Shown piece by piece: positions 9,501 to 17,389 of a stretch of DNA of 37,043 nucleotides; the stretch's first letter is position 1, and the number at the start of each line of letters is the position of its first letter. A model generated the notes under the pieces. The model was not told the origin of the DNA and made no database searches. It was given only the letters and a program-made list of their open reading frames with translations. Source of the DNA: Halanaerobium salsuginis (lineage in GTDB: Bacteria > Bacillota > Halanaerobiia > Halanaerobiales > Halanaerobiaceae); contig NZ_FOTI01000029.1 in the NCBI RefSeq assembly GCF_900114545.1, positions 1 to 37,043 of the forward strand, read 5' to 3'. A program made the position numbers and the translations under genes.

Positions 9501-9875
9501 GTTATTTAGAAACTTATCTCTATGATTGAAATATCTGTCCAGGTAAATTTCTGTGAATAAGACCGCCAGATATTGAAAATACTTCAAAATAATTGGATTA
9601 TCTCGTTTTGTATTAATATGGTCAAGATATGATTTTATATTTTGATCATATGTCTCTAGATTATTTAATAAATTATCTTCTATTTCTAAGTTAGCTATTA
9701 GATTACTCATAAAATAGCTTTTACCCTCTTCATTAAAACCTTCATGAGAATTAATTAAAACATCCCTTAAGGTTTTATTATTAAATAAATTACTGTTTTC
9801 AATTGAAGCAAATCTTTCTACTCCAAAAAGAGAGAGCAAATATTTATTTAAAATTAGTCTGTTCTCTAGCTTCAT
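6540..9875 (-). CDS. Type III-like restriction subunit: DEAD-type helicase with C-terminal PD-(D/E)XK nuclease
   Basis: 1111 residues from the ATG at 9875, which has GAGGTG nine bases upstream. The frame also opens with GTG at 9887. Superfamily 2 motifs: I ATGSGKT (about 160-166), II DEGH (about 260-263), III SAT (about 288-290), and a VI-like region LNIGRSEGSQIIQLFGRGVR. The C-terminus carries a nuclease motif, YPDFILW followed by NFIDPKG (aspartates about 1008 and 1025, lysine about 1027). In type III systems the Res subunit consumes ATP on Mod-bound DNA and cuts unmodified phage DNA. Here it follows mod, mntA and the hepT remnant and precedes Gabija on the same strand. Sequence similarity to EcoP1I-class Res looks distant, so a type III-like subgroup is the safer label. 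Confidence 0.85.
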   Translation of the reverse strand: MKLENRLILNKYLLSLFGVERFASIENSNLFNNKTLRDVLINSHEGFNEEGKSYFMSNLIANLEIEDNLLNNLETYDQNIKSYLDHINTKRDNPIILKYFQYLAVLFTEIYLDRYFNHRDKFLNNLNSFIDKENKKVKKEKERYSHFNESDLHKLAYYMATGSGKTLIMHINYLQYLNYTDREIDNIILVTPNSGLSQQHIKEFRLSNIESDLFINLKGSMFNKGQIEVIEITKLVETKTGEGDSEEVGSFEGHNLVLVDEGHRGSGGDVWKDNREMLARDGFIFEYSATFGQAVGSRVDRSEKWDNETDYLNKKVNEIGLDENVRDEIFNINKNKTYINMSLFQLEKKMKEYNLLEIQQERIKSLYNNLLEEYSKAIIFDYSYKFFYEDGYGKDYDILNLKESQLKEYNNNFLLANLVSFYEQKLLYQDEEQELAEYNLENPLLLFVGHTVSASGSLTIDDKTSISDVEFVIQFLNNFLNNRTDIINSIDDIIYNHSFKDKDGQDVFAGRFSYLKEKDLSAEDIYNDLLLKVFNTSSIGSANLELYEIKNAEGEIGLKLKGKDYFALINIGDVSRLTKRLEKAGITILEDNFSDSFFTRINSHNSDINILIGSRKFTEGWNSYRVSSIGLLNIGRSEGSQIIQLFGRGVRLKGLNNSLQRSTVFTDRDHPAFIKLLETLNIFGIKADYMEKFREYLEKEGIDTAGYEEIDLPIKPDKQFLGNDLLTIKLEEGYNFQDDRFIQLEVDKDIDVTIDLRPKLEQLSSSSKQEEDELTVEQKYYLDEVEKDIFNYVDWDKLYLEMINYKKQRQFSNLLIKKELLKEIIENKLYTLYCNKSTLAVNSFAKLAEIEDIIIKILKKYISQFYQSQRLAYENTHLKYTPLSREDGNFQDYVVKVEKKNKKLIKEIKNLIDKKDEIYDQRLKGIKFIPNVYFDRHLFQPLLVQGGKLKSTPVGLNKDEKTFIEDLKEFFIQNKESSGLKDKEIYILRNLTRGKGVGFYAAGNFYPDFILWIKDGKKQYINFIDPKGILMLHYLENPKIKLYEILNGIQDDLKETVDDEVILNSFIISNTDSKTIRKEWGRTKKELEENNVLFVEDRDIIARMFRKILFT

Positions 9876-9930
9876 AAAACTAAACACCTCATTATCATAT
9901 ATGCAACAAATAAACCTTTAAAGTCATATC

Positions 9931-10041
9931 TTAGATTTTACTATAAATATCTTTCACATATTTTTCTACTTCTACCAGATCCACTTTTATAGTTTCCCAG
10001 ACTATTTCTAGATCAATTCCGTCATACTGATGGATTAAGAC
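9931..10041 (-). pseudogene. hepT remnant: C-terminal 36 residues of a HEPN/DUF86 toxin
   Basis: Directly after the mntA stop and in the same frame, 36 codons read VLIHQYDGIDLEIVWETIKV, then DLVEVEKYVKDIYSKI and a TAA at 9931-9933. This is the C-terminus of HepT (DUF86), where the toxin normally reads R-N-L-IHxY-DIDLEIVW. The His-x-Tyr half of the RX4-6HXY RNase motif is kept (H-Q-Y), but the catalytic arginine and the 90 or so residues before it are gone and no start codon remains. An internal deletion appears to have joined the end of mntA to the end of hepT. The fragment should have no RNase activity. Confidence 0.75.
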
Positions 10042-10335
10042 TTATATTATTATCATGTGTTCTTTTAAAACACCTTCCTTAAACTCAGCATCCCGGGAAT
10101 AATTCAGGCCATTATATGTCAGTACATCGAATTCTTTATCCAGGGCCTTTTCTAAATCCATTTTTATACCGGCAATTTCAAAGAGACTTTTTTTGGCAGG
10201 TTCAATTAGCAAATCGATATCACTATTATCACTGGCATCTCCCCGGGCATAAGAGCCAAAGATGCTGGCCTTCGAAACATTTCTTTCCCTTAATACTTTC
10301 TCAATCTTATTAATCATTTCTTTAGATAACTGCAT
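10042..10335 (-). CDS. mntA: MNT-type minimal nucleotidyltransferase, MntA antitoxin
   Basis: 97 residues, normal length for the family. The nucleotidyltransferase motif is complete: GSYARGDASDNSDIDLLIE holds GS, then DID as the two metal-binding aspartates, with a third acidic position in the strand EFDVLTY. MntA antitoxins inactivate HepT RNases by adding AMP units to the toxin's tyrosine. AAGGGGG about ten bases before the ATG resembles the AGGGGG site of mod, whose stop is 22 bases upstream, so the two are likely co-transcribed. Its toxin partner survives only as a C-terminal scrap immediately downstream, leaving an orphan antitoxin inside a restriction operon. It may be neutral baggage or may act on another HEPN protein. 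Confidence 0.85.
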   Translation of the reverse strand: MQLSKEMINKIEKVLRERNVSKASIFGSYARGDASDNSDIDLLIEPAKKSLFEIAGIKMDLEKALDKEFDVLTYNGLNYSRDAEFKEGVLKEHMIII

Positions 10336-10357
10336 ATAACTAGACCCCCTTAACTAA

Positions 10358-13300
10358 TTAATCAAAAAGCAACTTACTAAACTGATCTTCAATCAAGATA
10401 GCGTTATTAAGATAATTATCACCATTAAGATATAGTCTATCTATCTTCTTATTTTTAATAATTTCTTTCTCTATAAATTCCTTATCTTTTTTCAGGTCAA
10501 GGTCCTCTATATTTCTCCAGATAATCATAATTTCCTGATTATCTGTTTTACCCAATATTACTTTATATTTCCTATCCTCATAACTATATATTTTATTCTG
10601 CTTAATATCCAGACCAAGTAAGTAATTAAAAGTTTCAATAAGGTTAACCTTCTTCTTAATCTTCTCTTTATTCTCTGTTATCTCCAGATAATAATTAAAG
10701 GGATCAGTAAATTTATCTATATCCAGTAGTGAATCTCTGGTTTCATAATCCAATATATAATTAATTAAATAATCATCAAATTTATTGAAGAGATTTAATT
10801 CCTCTTTTTCCTTAGCGAAACGAATATTATCAAGGGTATCTTCATATTGTTCCAGGCGTTGATATTTAAAGAAATGACTATAGCCATCATTATCCTGAGG
10901 CTTACCGTCTTTCCATTCCTGAGAATACATAACCTTTTTTATACGGGGTAACATGGTAGTATAAAAGTAATCACCTAATTCAACCTGAATGTATTTTCTC
11001 TGTCCTTCATCTTCTCGATTTAAATCCAGACAGGCATGGCCGGTGGTACCAGAACCTGCAAAGAAATCCATTACAATATCGTTTTTATTAGAACCTATCT
11101 GTAAAATCCTTTTTATTAATCTAAGTGTCTTAGGAGTATCAAATACATCATCTTCGTCTTGTAATAAATTGATCAAATTTTGTTTTGCCTCTTGGTTATG
11201 GCCTACTTCTTCATATGTCCAAATGGTCATTGGTGTAATTCCATCTTTAACTTCAGATAAAAATCTTTTTACTGAAGGAACATTATTACCATCTTCGCCA
11301 AACCAAATACGATTATCTTTGACCATTTCTTCAAACTTTTCACTAGAAACCACCCAACTTCTTCCTTGAGGAGGTAGAATTTTTCTTCCACTTGGTGTTG
11401 TTATTTCATAAATATCTTTTGGTGTTACTCTTTTGACAGACAAATCACTCGATTTCCATGGCCCTCTTTCATCATTATCAGGATTTTGATATCTTGCATT
11501 CATTTCATCAGTTCTTGGCAATAGATATGGTCTCCAGATATCTTTATTTTTACTATAAGTAAGAATAAAATCGTGATTATCACTAAAGTATCGAGCATCA
11601 TTTTGAGGTGAATACTTTTTTTGCCAGATAATATTTGAAACAAAATTATTAACACCAAATATTTGATCAGATAGTTCTTTTAAATTAGAATGTTCATTAT
11701 CATCAATACTAATAAATAAAATACCGTCGTCACTTAATAGTCTTTTGGCCAGTTCAAGCCTATTCTCCATCATAGTTAACCAGCTAGAATGTTGATAGTT
11801 ATCTTTATAAACAAAATCATCTCCACCTGTGTTATATGGTGGGTCAATGTAGATACACTTAACTTTACCTTTATATTTTTCTAGCATAAGACTAAGGGCC
11901 TGGAAGTTTTCGCTATTAATCATCAAACCTTTTATTTCTTCTTCCAGATTTTCAAAGGCTGCTAAAAGTTCTTCTTTAAATTCTTGATCATAGTGCCTGG
12001 TATCAATGACCAGCTTCTTGAATGATTTTTCATCAAAAAGATTAGAATCATTTAGATATAGATCTTCTTTTTCACTAATCTTTTCATTATATAGATTTTC
12101 CCATTCCTCCAATTGGTTCTTGTTATTTAGTACTAAGTTTAGAATATTTTCTCGAATCTTTTCTGGAACCCTATCAAGGGTTAAACAATACTCATCCTGT
12201 AATACAAATTTTTTCTTCTCAAAAAGTTTCTTCTGAAAATTCTCTATTTGGGCCAAGAAGTTAATAATTTTTTGAGTAACAGCTTTAATTACCCTTACTC
12301 TGGTAATGTATGTACTAATATTCCTTTCAGTTGCAGAACCAATGGTATCGACATCCAATATTTCATTTTTTATAAAGAAATCCAATTCTCTTTCCAAGAA
12401 ACCCTTTAAATCTTTATGAATAAAGTAGTCTGATTTGTTTTTTATTGTGTATTTATATAGATGTTTAGCCAGTATAGATTTTACTTTATTATTATCACTT
12501 AATAACCAGCTTAAATCCTGGAAAAGCTCTGTATCTTTTTTTATTGTGTTACTGATATCCTTTTCTATGTATTCTCTAATATCTGACTGAGTATTTCTAG
12601 TCTTATACTTCTTCTTTTCCTTACTTGTTAGATTACGATATTCAAAATATATATTTAAGATTTTTAACTTGTCATCATAATTGAGATAATCTTTTTCTTT
12701 AAGAACGAAATAGCGATCTTCATCAGATTTATTATTATTTTTGTCTACCTCTGCATTTTTAATTTTAAAATTCACTGTTATATTGTTTTTATTAAAACTA
12801 TAGTTATTAAAATCTTCGCTTGTTTTAATATAGTATTGGTCATAATTAGCCCAATGCAAATGTACCTCTTCACCATTATAGGGAATAGCATATTTGTCTT
12901 TGCTGGAATAACGTCGTTTTGATAGGAAATCACCATTATCATAATATCTTTTGAAGAAAGTATAAATATCATTATATATTTCAGATTCCAGATTCTCCCC
13001 TATTTTATACTGGGCCATCTTTTCTTTTATATTTAAATATTTAGGGGACTGGGTATAGTCAAAACCTAAATGACTTGCTTCTTCTTTAATTTTTTCCAAT
13101 TCAGTTTCTAGGTCTTCTTTATCTTTGCTTTCAATTTGGGATAATTGATCCTCTATATAATCAATTAATTCTTTATTAATAAACTCTTCTATTTCATCAT
13201 GTTTTTGATTCATAATTCTATATATGCCAAAGTCCAGATCAGCATTATCAAACTGAAATAGTTCTTTAAGCAGTTTCTGTAATCTTATTTTATTCTCCAT
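10358..13300 (-). CDS. Type III-like DNA methyltransferase (Mod), beta class, long N-terminal extension
   Basis: 980 residues. Motif IV DPPYNTGG (486-493) comes before the AdoMet-binding motif I FFAGSGTT (746-753), the beta-class order expected for N6-adenine or N4-cytosine methylation. The target recognition region lies between (about 560-700). It would protect host DNA and direct the Res subunit at 6540-9875. Unlike EcoP1I/EcoP15I Mod (about 645 residues, motif IV near residue 120), roughly 480 charged, helix-rich residues precede the catalytic core, and about 170 follow it. AGGGGG lies just upstream of the ATG. First gene of the island's minus-strand run. The role of the extension is unknown; it might hold accessory DNA contacts or a Res docking surface. 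Confidence 0.87.
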   Translation of the reverse strand: MENKIRLQKLLKELFQFDNADLDFGIYRIMNQKHDEIEEFINKELIDYIEDQLSQIESKDKEDLETELEKIKEEASHLGFDYTQSPKYLNIKEKMAQYKIGENLESEIYNDIYTFFKRYYDNGDFLSKRRYSSKDKYAIPYNGEEVHLHWANYDQYYIKTSEDFNNYSFNKNNITVNFKIKNAEVDKNNNKSDEDRYFVLKEKDYLNYDDKLKILNIYFEYRNLTSKEKKKYKTRNTQSDIREYIEKDISNTIKKDTELFQDLSWLLSDNNKVKSILAKHLYKYTIKNKSDYFIHKDLKGFLERELDFFIKNEILDVDTIGSATERNISTYITRVRVIKAVTQKIINFLAQIENFQKKLFEKKKFVLQDEYCLTLDRVPEKIRENILNLVLNNKNQLEEWENLYNEKISEKEDLYLNDSNLFDEKSFKKLVIDTRHYDQEFKEELLAAFENLEEEIKGLMINSENFQALSLMLEKYKGKVKCIYIDPPYNTGGDDFVYKDNYQHSSWLTMMENRLELAKRLLSDDGILFISIDDNEHSNLKELSDQIFGVNNFVSNIIWQKKYSPQNDARYFSDNHDFILTYSKNKDIWRPYLLPRTDEMNARYQNPDNDERGPWKSSDLSVKRVTPKDIYEITTPSGRKILPPQGRSWVVSSEKFEEMVKDNRIWFGEDGNNVPSVKRFLSEVKDGITPMTIWTYEEVGHNQEAKQNLINLLQDEDDVFDTPKTLRLIKRILQIGSNKNDIVMDFFAGSGTTGHACLDLNREDEGQRKYIQVELGDYFYTTMLPRIKKVMYSQEWKDGKPQDNDGYSHFFKYQRLEQYEDTLDNIRFAKEKEELNLFNKFDDYLINYILDYETRDSLLDIDKFTDPFNYYLEITENKEKIKKKVNLIETFNYLLGLDIKQNKIYSYEDRKYKVILGKTDNQEIMIIWRNIEDLDLKKDKEFIEKEIIKNKKIDRLYLNGDNYLNNAILIEDQFSKLLFD

Positions 13301-13329
13301 TTAATTCTGCCCCCTAAATTACAATATAC

Positions 13330-13347
13330 ATATATAAATTTATATAT
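13330..13347. repeat. 18-base perfect A/T palindrome upstream of mod
   Basis: ATATATAAATTTATATAT is a perfect palindrome 30 bases before the mod start codon, where a promoter or an operator would lie. A+T-rich sequence makes chance palindromes likelier, so the role is speculative. Confidence 0.4.
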
Positions 13348-13370
13348 AAAGTGAAAAAAACCTTTACTTC

Positions 13371-13394
13371 TTAAATTTTAATATTAAAATTTAA
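13371..13394. repeat. 24-base perfect A/T palindrome between cls and mod
   Basis: Two exact 12-base arms (TTAAATTTTAAT and its complement) with no spacer lie 4 bases after the cls stop codon. As RNA it would form an all-A/U hairpin, followed about ten bases later on the minus strand by seven T residues, so it could be a weak cls terminator. It could equally be an operator at the left shoulder of the island. Confidence 0.5.
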
Positions 13395-13397
13395 CCT

Positions 13398-14825
13398 CTA
13401 CAAAATCGGAGAAAGCAGTCTGGAAACAGACTCTCTGACTTTAATTGTCCAGCCACGATTTTCAAAATCTTCCACAGTAATTTCCGAAGAATTCTCCAGA
13501 TCCTGCTGAAAAATTTCATCATGGGACCGGGCCACCTCTCGATTATAGATAAAAGCATTTATCTCAAAATTAAGTTTAAAACTGCGCACATCCATATTAG
13601 TAGTGCCAATCGAAAGCACCCGACTGTCAATACAGATTGTCTTACTATGCAAAAATCCCTTTCGATAACGATAACAGCGGGCTCCTGCCTCCAATAACTG
13701 ACCAACAAAAGAATTATTAGCCGCATAAACAAAAGGGTGATCACCCCGATCAGGAATCATAATCCGGACATCAACTCCTGCCCGGGCAGCCAACTTAATC
13801 GCTTCCAGCACCGATTGTTCCGGGATAAAATAAGGGGTCTGAATATAAATAGTCTTTTCGGCTTCATAAATCATCTTTAAGAAAACTGATTTAATTTCTT
13901 CCTCCCGGGAGTCAGGTCCACTGCTAATTATCTGTACAGCAGCCTTCCCACTAAACTCTTTTTCCGGAAAATACTTTTTCTCATGGACTAGATCTTTATC
14001 AGAAGCAAAATCCCAATCCAGCAGAAAGCGGTACTGCAGACTATCCACGTTCTGCCCTTTTAAGCGCAGATGAGTATCACGCCAATCTCCAAAACGATCG
14101 GAACGACCAACATACTCGTCACCAACATTTATCCCCCCCAGATAACCAATTTGACCATCAATAATTACATTCTTACGGTGATTACGATAGTTAATATCAA
14201 TCACAAAAGGAGCAAAAGGAACTGCCTCTCCTCCCGCTTCTTCCAGACGAGTAATAACAGACTGAGGAAGTTTACGGCAGCCCATTTTATCATACAGCAG
14301 CCGGACCTCCACCCCCTGAGCAGCCTTTTCTGTCAACAAATCCATAAACTCATTACCCAACTGATCATCATTTATAATATAATAATTAGCATGAATAAAA
14401 GCTTTAGCTGCCTTAATATCTGCAAATAAATCAGCAAACTTATCCCGCCCACTAGTATAAATTTTAAGATCATTATAGCCAATTCTGGCCGGTAAATCAT
14501 TTTCAAAGCCGAGTTTAAGAATACTCTCTTCCATATGACCAAAGCAGCATTCCTCTTTAAGCGCCTGATTAACCTGCTCAAAATTATTATGTGACACTTT
14601 ATTGCGCAGCTTATCTTCTTCTCGTTTACGCTGGAACAGAGCTCTTTTCTTCGGAGTCAGTCCTAAAAACAAATAAAGAATAAAGCCCAGCACAGGGATC
14701 AAAGTTAAAATTAAAACCCAGGCCCAGGTTACTGTTGGATCTTTTCTTTCAAAAAAAATCAATAAAATAATAAAAATTATATTTAACAAAATTATCCCGG
14801 AAAGTAAAAAGGATAAAAAATTCAT
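13398..14825 (-). CDS. cls: Cardiolipin synthase (phospholipase D superfamily)
   Basis: 475 residues, the usual length. Two N-terminal membrane helices (about 3-25 and 33-56) anchor it in the membrane. The two HKD catalytic motifs are intact: HRKNVIID (H216, K218, D223) with GxxGG following, and LHSKTICID (H393, K395, D400). It condenses two phosphatidylglycerol molecules to cardiolipin plus glycerol. GAGGGGATGTC precedes the ATG. It stands alone on the minus strand just upstream of the defence genes and has housekeeping base composition, so it probably marks the right boundary of the inserted island. Confidence 0.93.
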   Translation of the reverse strand: MNFLSFLLSGIILLNIIFIILLIFFERKDPTVTWAWVLILTLIPVLGFILYLFLGLTPKKRALFQRKREEDKLRNKVSHNNFEQVNQALKEECCFGHMEESILKLGFENDLPARIGYNDLKIYTSGRDKFADLFADIKAAKAFIHANYYIINDDQLGNEFMDLLTEKAAQGVEVRLLYDKMGCRKLPQSVITRLEEAGGEAVPFAPFVIDINYRNHRKNVIIDGQIGYLGGINVGDEYVGRSDRFGDWRDTHLRLKGQNVDSLQYRFLLDWDFASDKDLVHEKKYFPEKEFSGKAAVQIISSGPDSREEEIKSVFLKMIYEAEKTIYIQTPYFIPEQSVLEAIKLAARAGVDVRIMIPDRGDHPFVYAANNSFVGQLLEAGARCYRYRKGFLHSKTICIDSRVLSIGTTNMDVRSFKLNFEINAFIYNREVARSHDEIFQQDLENSSEITVEDFENRGWTIKVRESVSRLLSPIL

Positions 14826-15096
14826 GACATCCCCTCTAATCTAATAAATTTAAAACAATTATCTATTAACTATTATTCTAGATTTGACCTTGATTACCTG
14901 CCTGAGCCAGAAACTTTAGTAAGCTAACCGGTTATAACTAACTCCAGGCTAAATTAGACATCCAGCAGCTTTTGAGATAAGATGATAATAAAGAAGAGCA
15001 GTTAACTCAACAATAAAATTATATTTTTAACAATTAAATTAAACTAACTTTCTCTGTAAAATTAGGTTGTACAATCTAAAAGGAGGTTTTAAAAAA

Positions 15097-15477
15097 ATGG
15101 ATTTAAAAGAAAAAACAATGAACCTGAAAAACTGGGCAGTAGTTGGAGCAACTGACAAAGAAGATCGGATGGGTTATAAAATTGTAGAACGTTTAAAAGA
15201 AAATGGCTACAATGTTTTTCCAGTTCATCCTAAATTAAAAGAAGTAGCTGGTCTGCAGTGCTATGCTGATCTCAGCCAGATAGAAGCCAAAATAGATGTA
15301 GTAGATATTGTAGTTAATCCTCAAATAGGCATTAAAGTAATGGAAACTATCCAAAAAGAAGGAATTAAATATGCCTGGCTGCAGCCCGGCACCAGAAGTG
15401 ATGAAATTAGAGATTATGCAGCTGAAAATGATATCGAACTAGTCGAAAACTGTATTTATGCCAGTCTGGGAGCATAA
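15097..15477 (+). CDS. CoA-binding (YccU-like) Rossmann protein
   Basis: 126 residues from the ATG at 15097, chosen because AAAGGAGG lies directly upstream; an in-frame TTG 30 bases earlier would place that site inside the gene. The protein is a single CoA-binding Rossmann domain: WAVVGATDKEDRMGYKI near the start, then the VFPVHPK strand and WLQPG-RS region typical of the YccU/succinyl-CoA synthetase alpha N-terminal family. These small proteins bind CoA, but their cellular role is unsettled. It has its own terminator downstream and is probably monocistronic. TACAAT at 15070-15075 could be its -10 box, without a clear -35. Confidence 0.8.
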   Translation: MDLKEKTMNLKNWAVVGATDKEDRMGYKIVERLKENGYNVFPVHPKLKEVAGLQCYADLSQIEAKIDVVDIVVNPQIGIKVMETIQKEGIKYAWLQPGTRSDEIRDYAAENDIELVENCIYASLGA

Positions 15478-15508
15478 TCTAATATTTAAAACAAATAGCT
15501 AAACACAA

Positions 15509-15540
15509 AATACTTCAGGCAATTTGCCTGAAGTATTTTT
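15509..15540 (+). terminator. Intrinsic terminator of the CoA-binding gene
   Basis: AATACTTCAGGC pairs with GCCTGAAGTATT across a 5-base loop and is followed by a T run. Strong 12-bp stem 30 bases after the stop codon; its symmetry also allows function on the other strand. Confidence 0.85.
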
Positions 15541-15672
15541 AATTAACTAATTTATTTTTTTACAAAAAGAACCTAATCGTGGTCTCAATTACTAAAATTA
15601 TACTGACAAACTTTTAATCAACAAGCTCCAGCTGTACAAACTATCTTAAATTTCTCGCCAAAATAGCCAAAA

Positions 15673-16542
15673 TCAACTAAGTTCTAAAATAGCCTTAAGC
15701 TGCTGCCAGATCTCTTCTAGAGCCAGAAAAGCCTTACTCTCTGGTTGATAATCACTGAGCAATTGCTGATCATGAAGTGCAGCAACAACTGTGCTGTCAA
15801 AGGGTATTTTGCCAATTACCTGGTGCCCTTGCTGCTGACAAAAATCAATTATAGCAGCAGTTAGTTCCTCATTTAAATCAAACTTATTAATTACAATCAA
15901 AGCAGTTAATTTAAAATGAGTAATCACCTGCAGCAGACGTTTAAGATCAGCCAGACCAGATTGAGTTGCTTCTGTCACAATTAGAGCAGCATCAACTCCA
16001 GTCAGAGAAGCAATTACCGGACAGCCAATCCCCGGTGAACCATCAATTAAGAGCAGTTCTTTTTGACTCTCAGCTGCCAACTTAGCTGCCTGGCTGCGTA
16101 CTTCACTAACCAATTTACCAGAATTATCACTCCCTACCCGCAAACTAGCATGGACCAGCGGGCCAAACTCTGTCTCAGCCTGAAAAATATCGCCTGTAAT
16201 CTGTTTAACTAACTGCAGAGCCCCAGTCGGACATTTTTCTACACAAAGCTTACAGCCTTCACATTTAAAACGATTAATACTAAAATCTGCTGCAACTGCT
16301 TCAAAACGACAGACCTGATAGCAAAGACCACACTCTATACAGCGACTCTCATCTTTAACTGCCAGCTGAGCACCCTGAAAATTATCCTGGTCTTTAGTTA
16401 CTGCTTTTAACAATAGTTTTAAATTAGGAGCATCAACATCACAGTCAGCCAGCATTAAATTTCCAGCCAGCTGGGCCAGATTAGCAGTTACAGTAGTCTT
16501 ACCAGTTCCACCCTTCCCACTAATTACTGTTACTTTTTTCAT
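15673..16542 (-). CDS. MinD/Mrp-type P-loop ATPase with inserted 2x[4Fe-4S] ferredoxin domain (second copy)
   Basis: 289 residues from the ATG at 16542, which has GAGGAGG seven bases upstream, all inside the end of the preceding gene (overlap about 23 bases). The deviant Walker A GKGGTGKTT opens the protein. Two cysteine clusters, CIECGLCYQVC and CEGCKLCVEKCP, form a bacterial ferredoxin insert, then LLIDGSPGIGCPV is the Walker B/switch region. This is the COG1149 family, found in pairs with NifX-like proteins in anaerobes and in the Desulfovibrio orange protein complex. It probably couples ATP hydrolysis to assembly or electron delivery for a metal cofactor. The partner ATPase is immediately upstream, so a heterodimer is likely. 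Confidence 0.87.
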   Translation of the reverse strand: MKKVTVISGKGGTGKTTVTANLAQLAGNLMLADCDVDAPNLKLLLKAVTKDQDNFQGAQLAVKDESRCIECGLCYQVCRFEAVAADFSINRFKCEGCKLCVEKCPTGALQLVKQITGDIFQAETEFGPLVHASLRVGSDNSGKLVSEVRSQAAKLAAESQKELLLIDGSPGIGCPVIASLTGVDAALIVTEATQSGLADLKRLLQVITHFKLTALIVINKFDLNEELTAAIIDFCQQQGHQVIGKIPFDSTVVAALHDQQLLSDYQPESKAFLALEEIWQQLKAILELS

Positions 16543-17389
16543 CACTGACCCTCCTCACTATTGTCTGATAAAGTTGGCTAAATTTAGCCTGCCAGCCTGG
16601 CATTTCCCTGACAAAAGGAATTCCCCGGGCATATAGTTCAGCAATCTTACGTTCAAATGGAATCTTCAGCAGTATCGGCAGCCCAACTTCTGCTGCATAA
16701 TCTATAATTAAACTATCATAAACTGGCTCCGAACGATTAATCACCAGACCCGCTTTAAGTCCCAGCTGTTTAACTAATTCCACAGCCAGCTTTAAATCGC
16801 TCAAACCAAAGGGGGTTGGCTCTGTTACTAACAGACAAAAATCACTACCAGCTGTTGCCTCAATAGTAGGACATCTAATCCCTGGTTGAGCGTCAATAAT
16901 CACCTTTTTTTCTACTTTACTTAGTTTTAAAAGCTGATTTACTACCGGCACTGCCTGCTCTTCTCCAGGATTTAATTCTCCCTGCCAGAACTCTAGCTCA
17001 CTATAGCCAGGAATAACTCCCTGACTTATTTTACCAAGCGAACGGCCAACTTCTTTAATTGCTCCAGTTGGACAGATCTGACTGCAGCCCCCACAGCTAT
17101 GACAAATTTCGGGGAAAACAAGCAGTTGATCAAGCATTAAGGCAAGTGCATTATACTGACAAAAATTCACACATAATTTGCAGGCTGTACATTTATCCTG
17201 GTCAACAGTTGGAATCAATTTTTCTACTGACTGGGCAGGGCTTTTAAACTCTGCTCCTAAAAGTAAATAGTCATTTGGTTCTTCAACATCAGCATCAAGC
17301 AGCTGTACATTCTGCAGTGAAAGTGCTAAATTAACAGCAACTGTAGTCTTGCCAGTTCCACCTTTACCACTTAAAATAGTCAGCTGCAT
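16520..17389 (-). CDS. MinD/Mrp-type P-loop ATPase with inserted 2x[4Fe-4S] ferredoxin domain (first copy)
   Basis: 289 residues. GKGGTGKTT sits at about 8-16, cysteine clusters CTACKLCVNFC (about 67-77) and CHSCGGCSQICP follow, and VIIDAQPGIRCP is the Walker B/switch. Same fold and order as its downstream partner but clearly diverged, so the pair is an old duplication. Its ATG begins directly after the stop codon of the NifX-like gene, with GGCAGG as ribosome site, and its end overlaps the second ATPase. Tight spacing of all three genes points to one mRNA and a stoichiometric complex, as in the ORP system, where such ATPases accompany a Mo/Cu-cluster protein. Confidence 0.87.
   Translation of the reverse strand: MQLTILSGKGGTGKTTVAVNLALSLQNVQLLDADVEEPNDYLLLGAEFKSPAQSVEKLIPTVDQDKCTACKLCVNFCQYNALALMLDQLLVFPEICHSCGGCSQICPTGAIKEVGRSLGKISQGVIPGYSELEFWQGELNPGEEQAVPVVNQLLKLSKVEKKVIIDAQPGIRCPTIEATAGSDFCLLVTEPTPFGLSDLKLAVELVKQLGLKAGLVINRSEPVYDSLIIDYAAEVGLPILLKIPFERKIAELYARGIPFVREMPGWQAKFSQLYQTIVRRVSDEKSNSN

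Noticed and set aside
14826-15096. Regulatory RNA in the gap between cls and the CoA-binding gene
   Set aside because: Only a short TAACCGGTTA palindrome and A+T-rich sequence are present; no stable multi-stem structure or terminator before the gene is visible.
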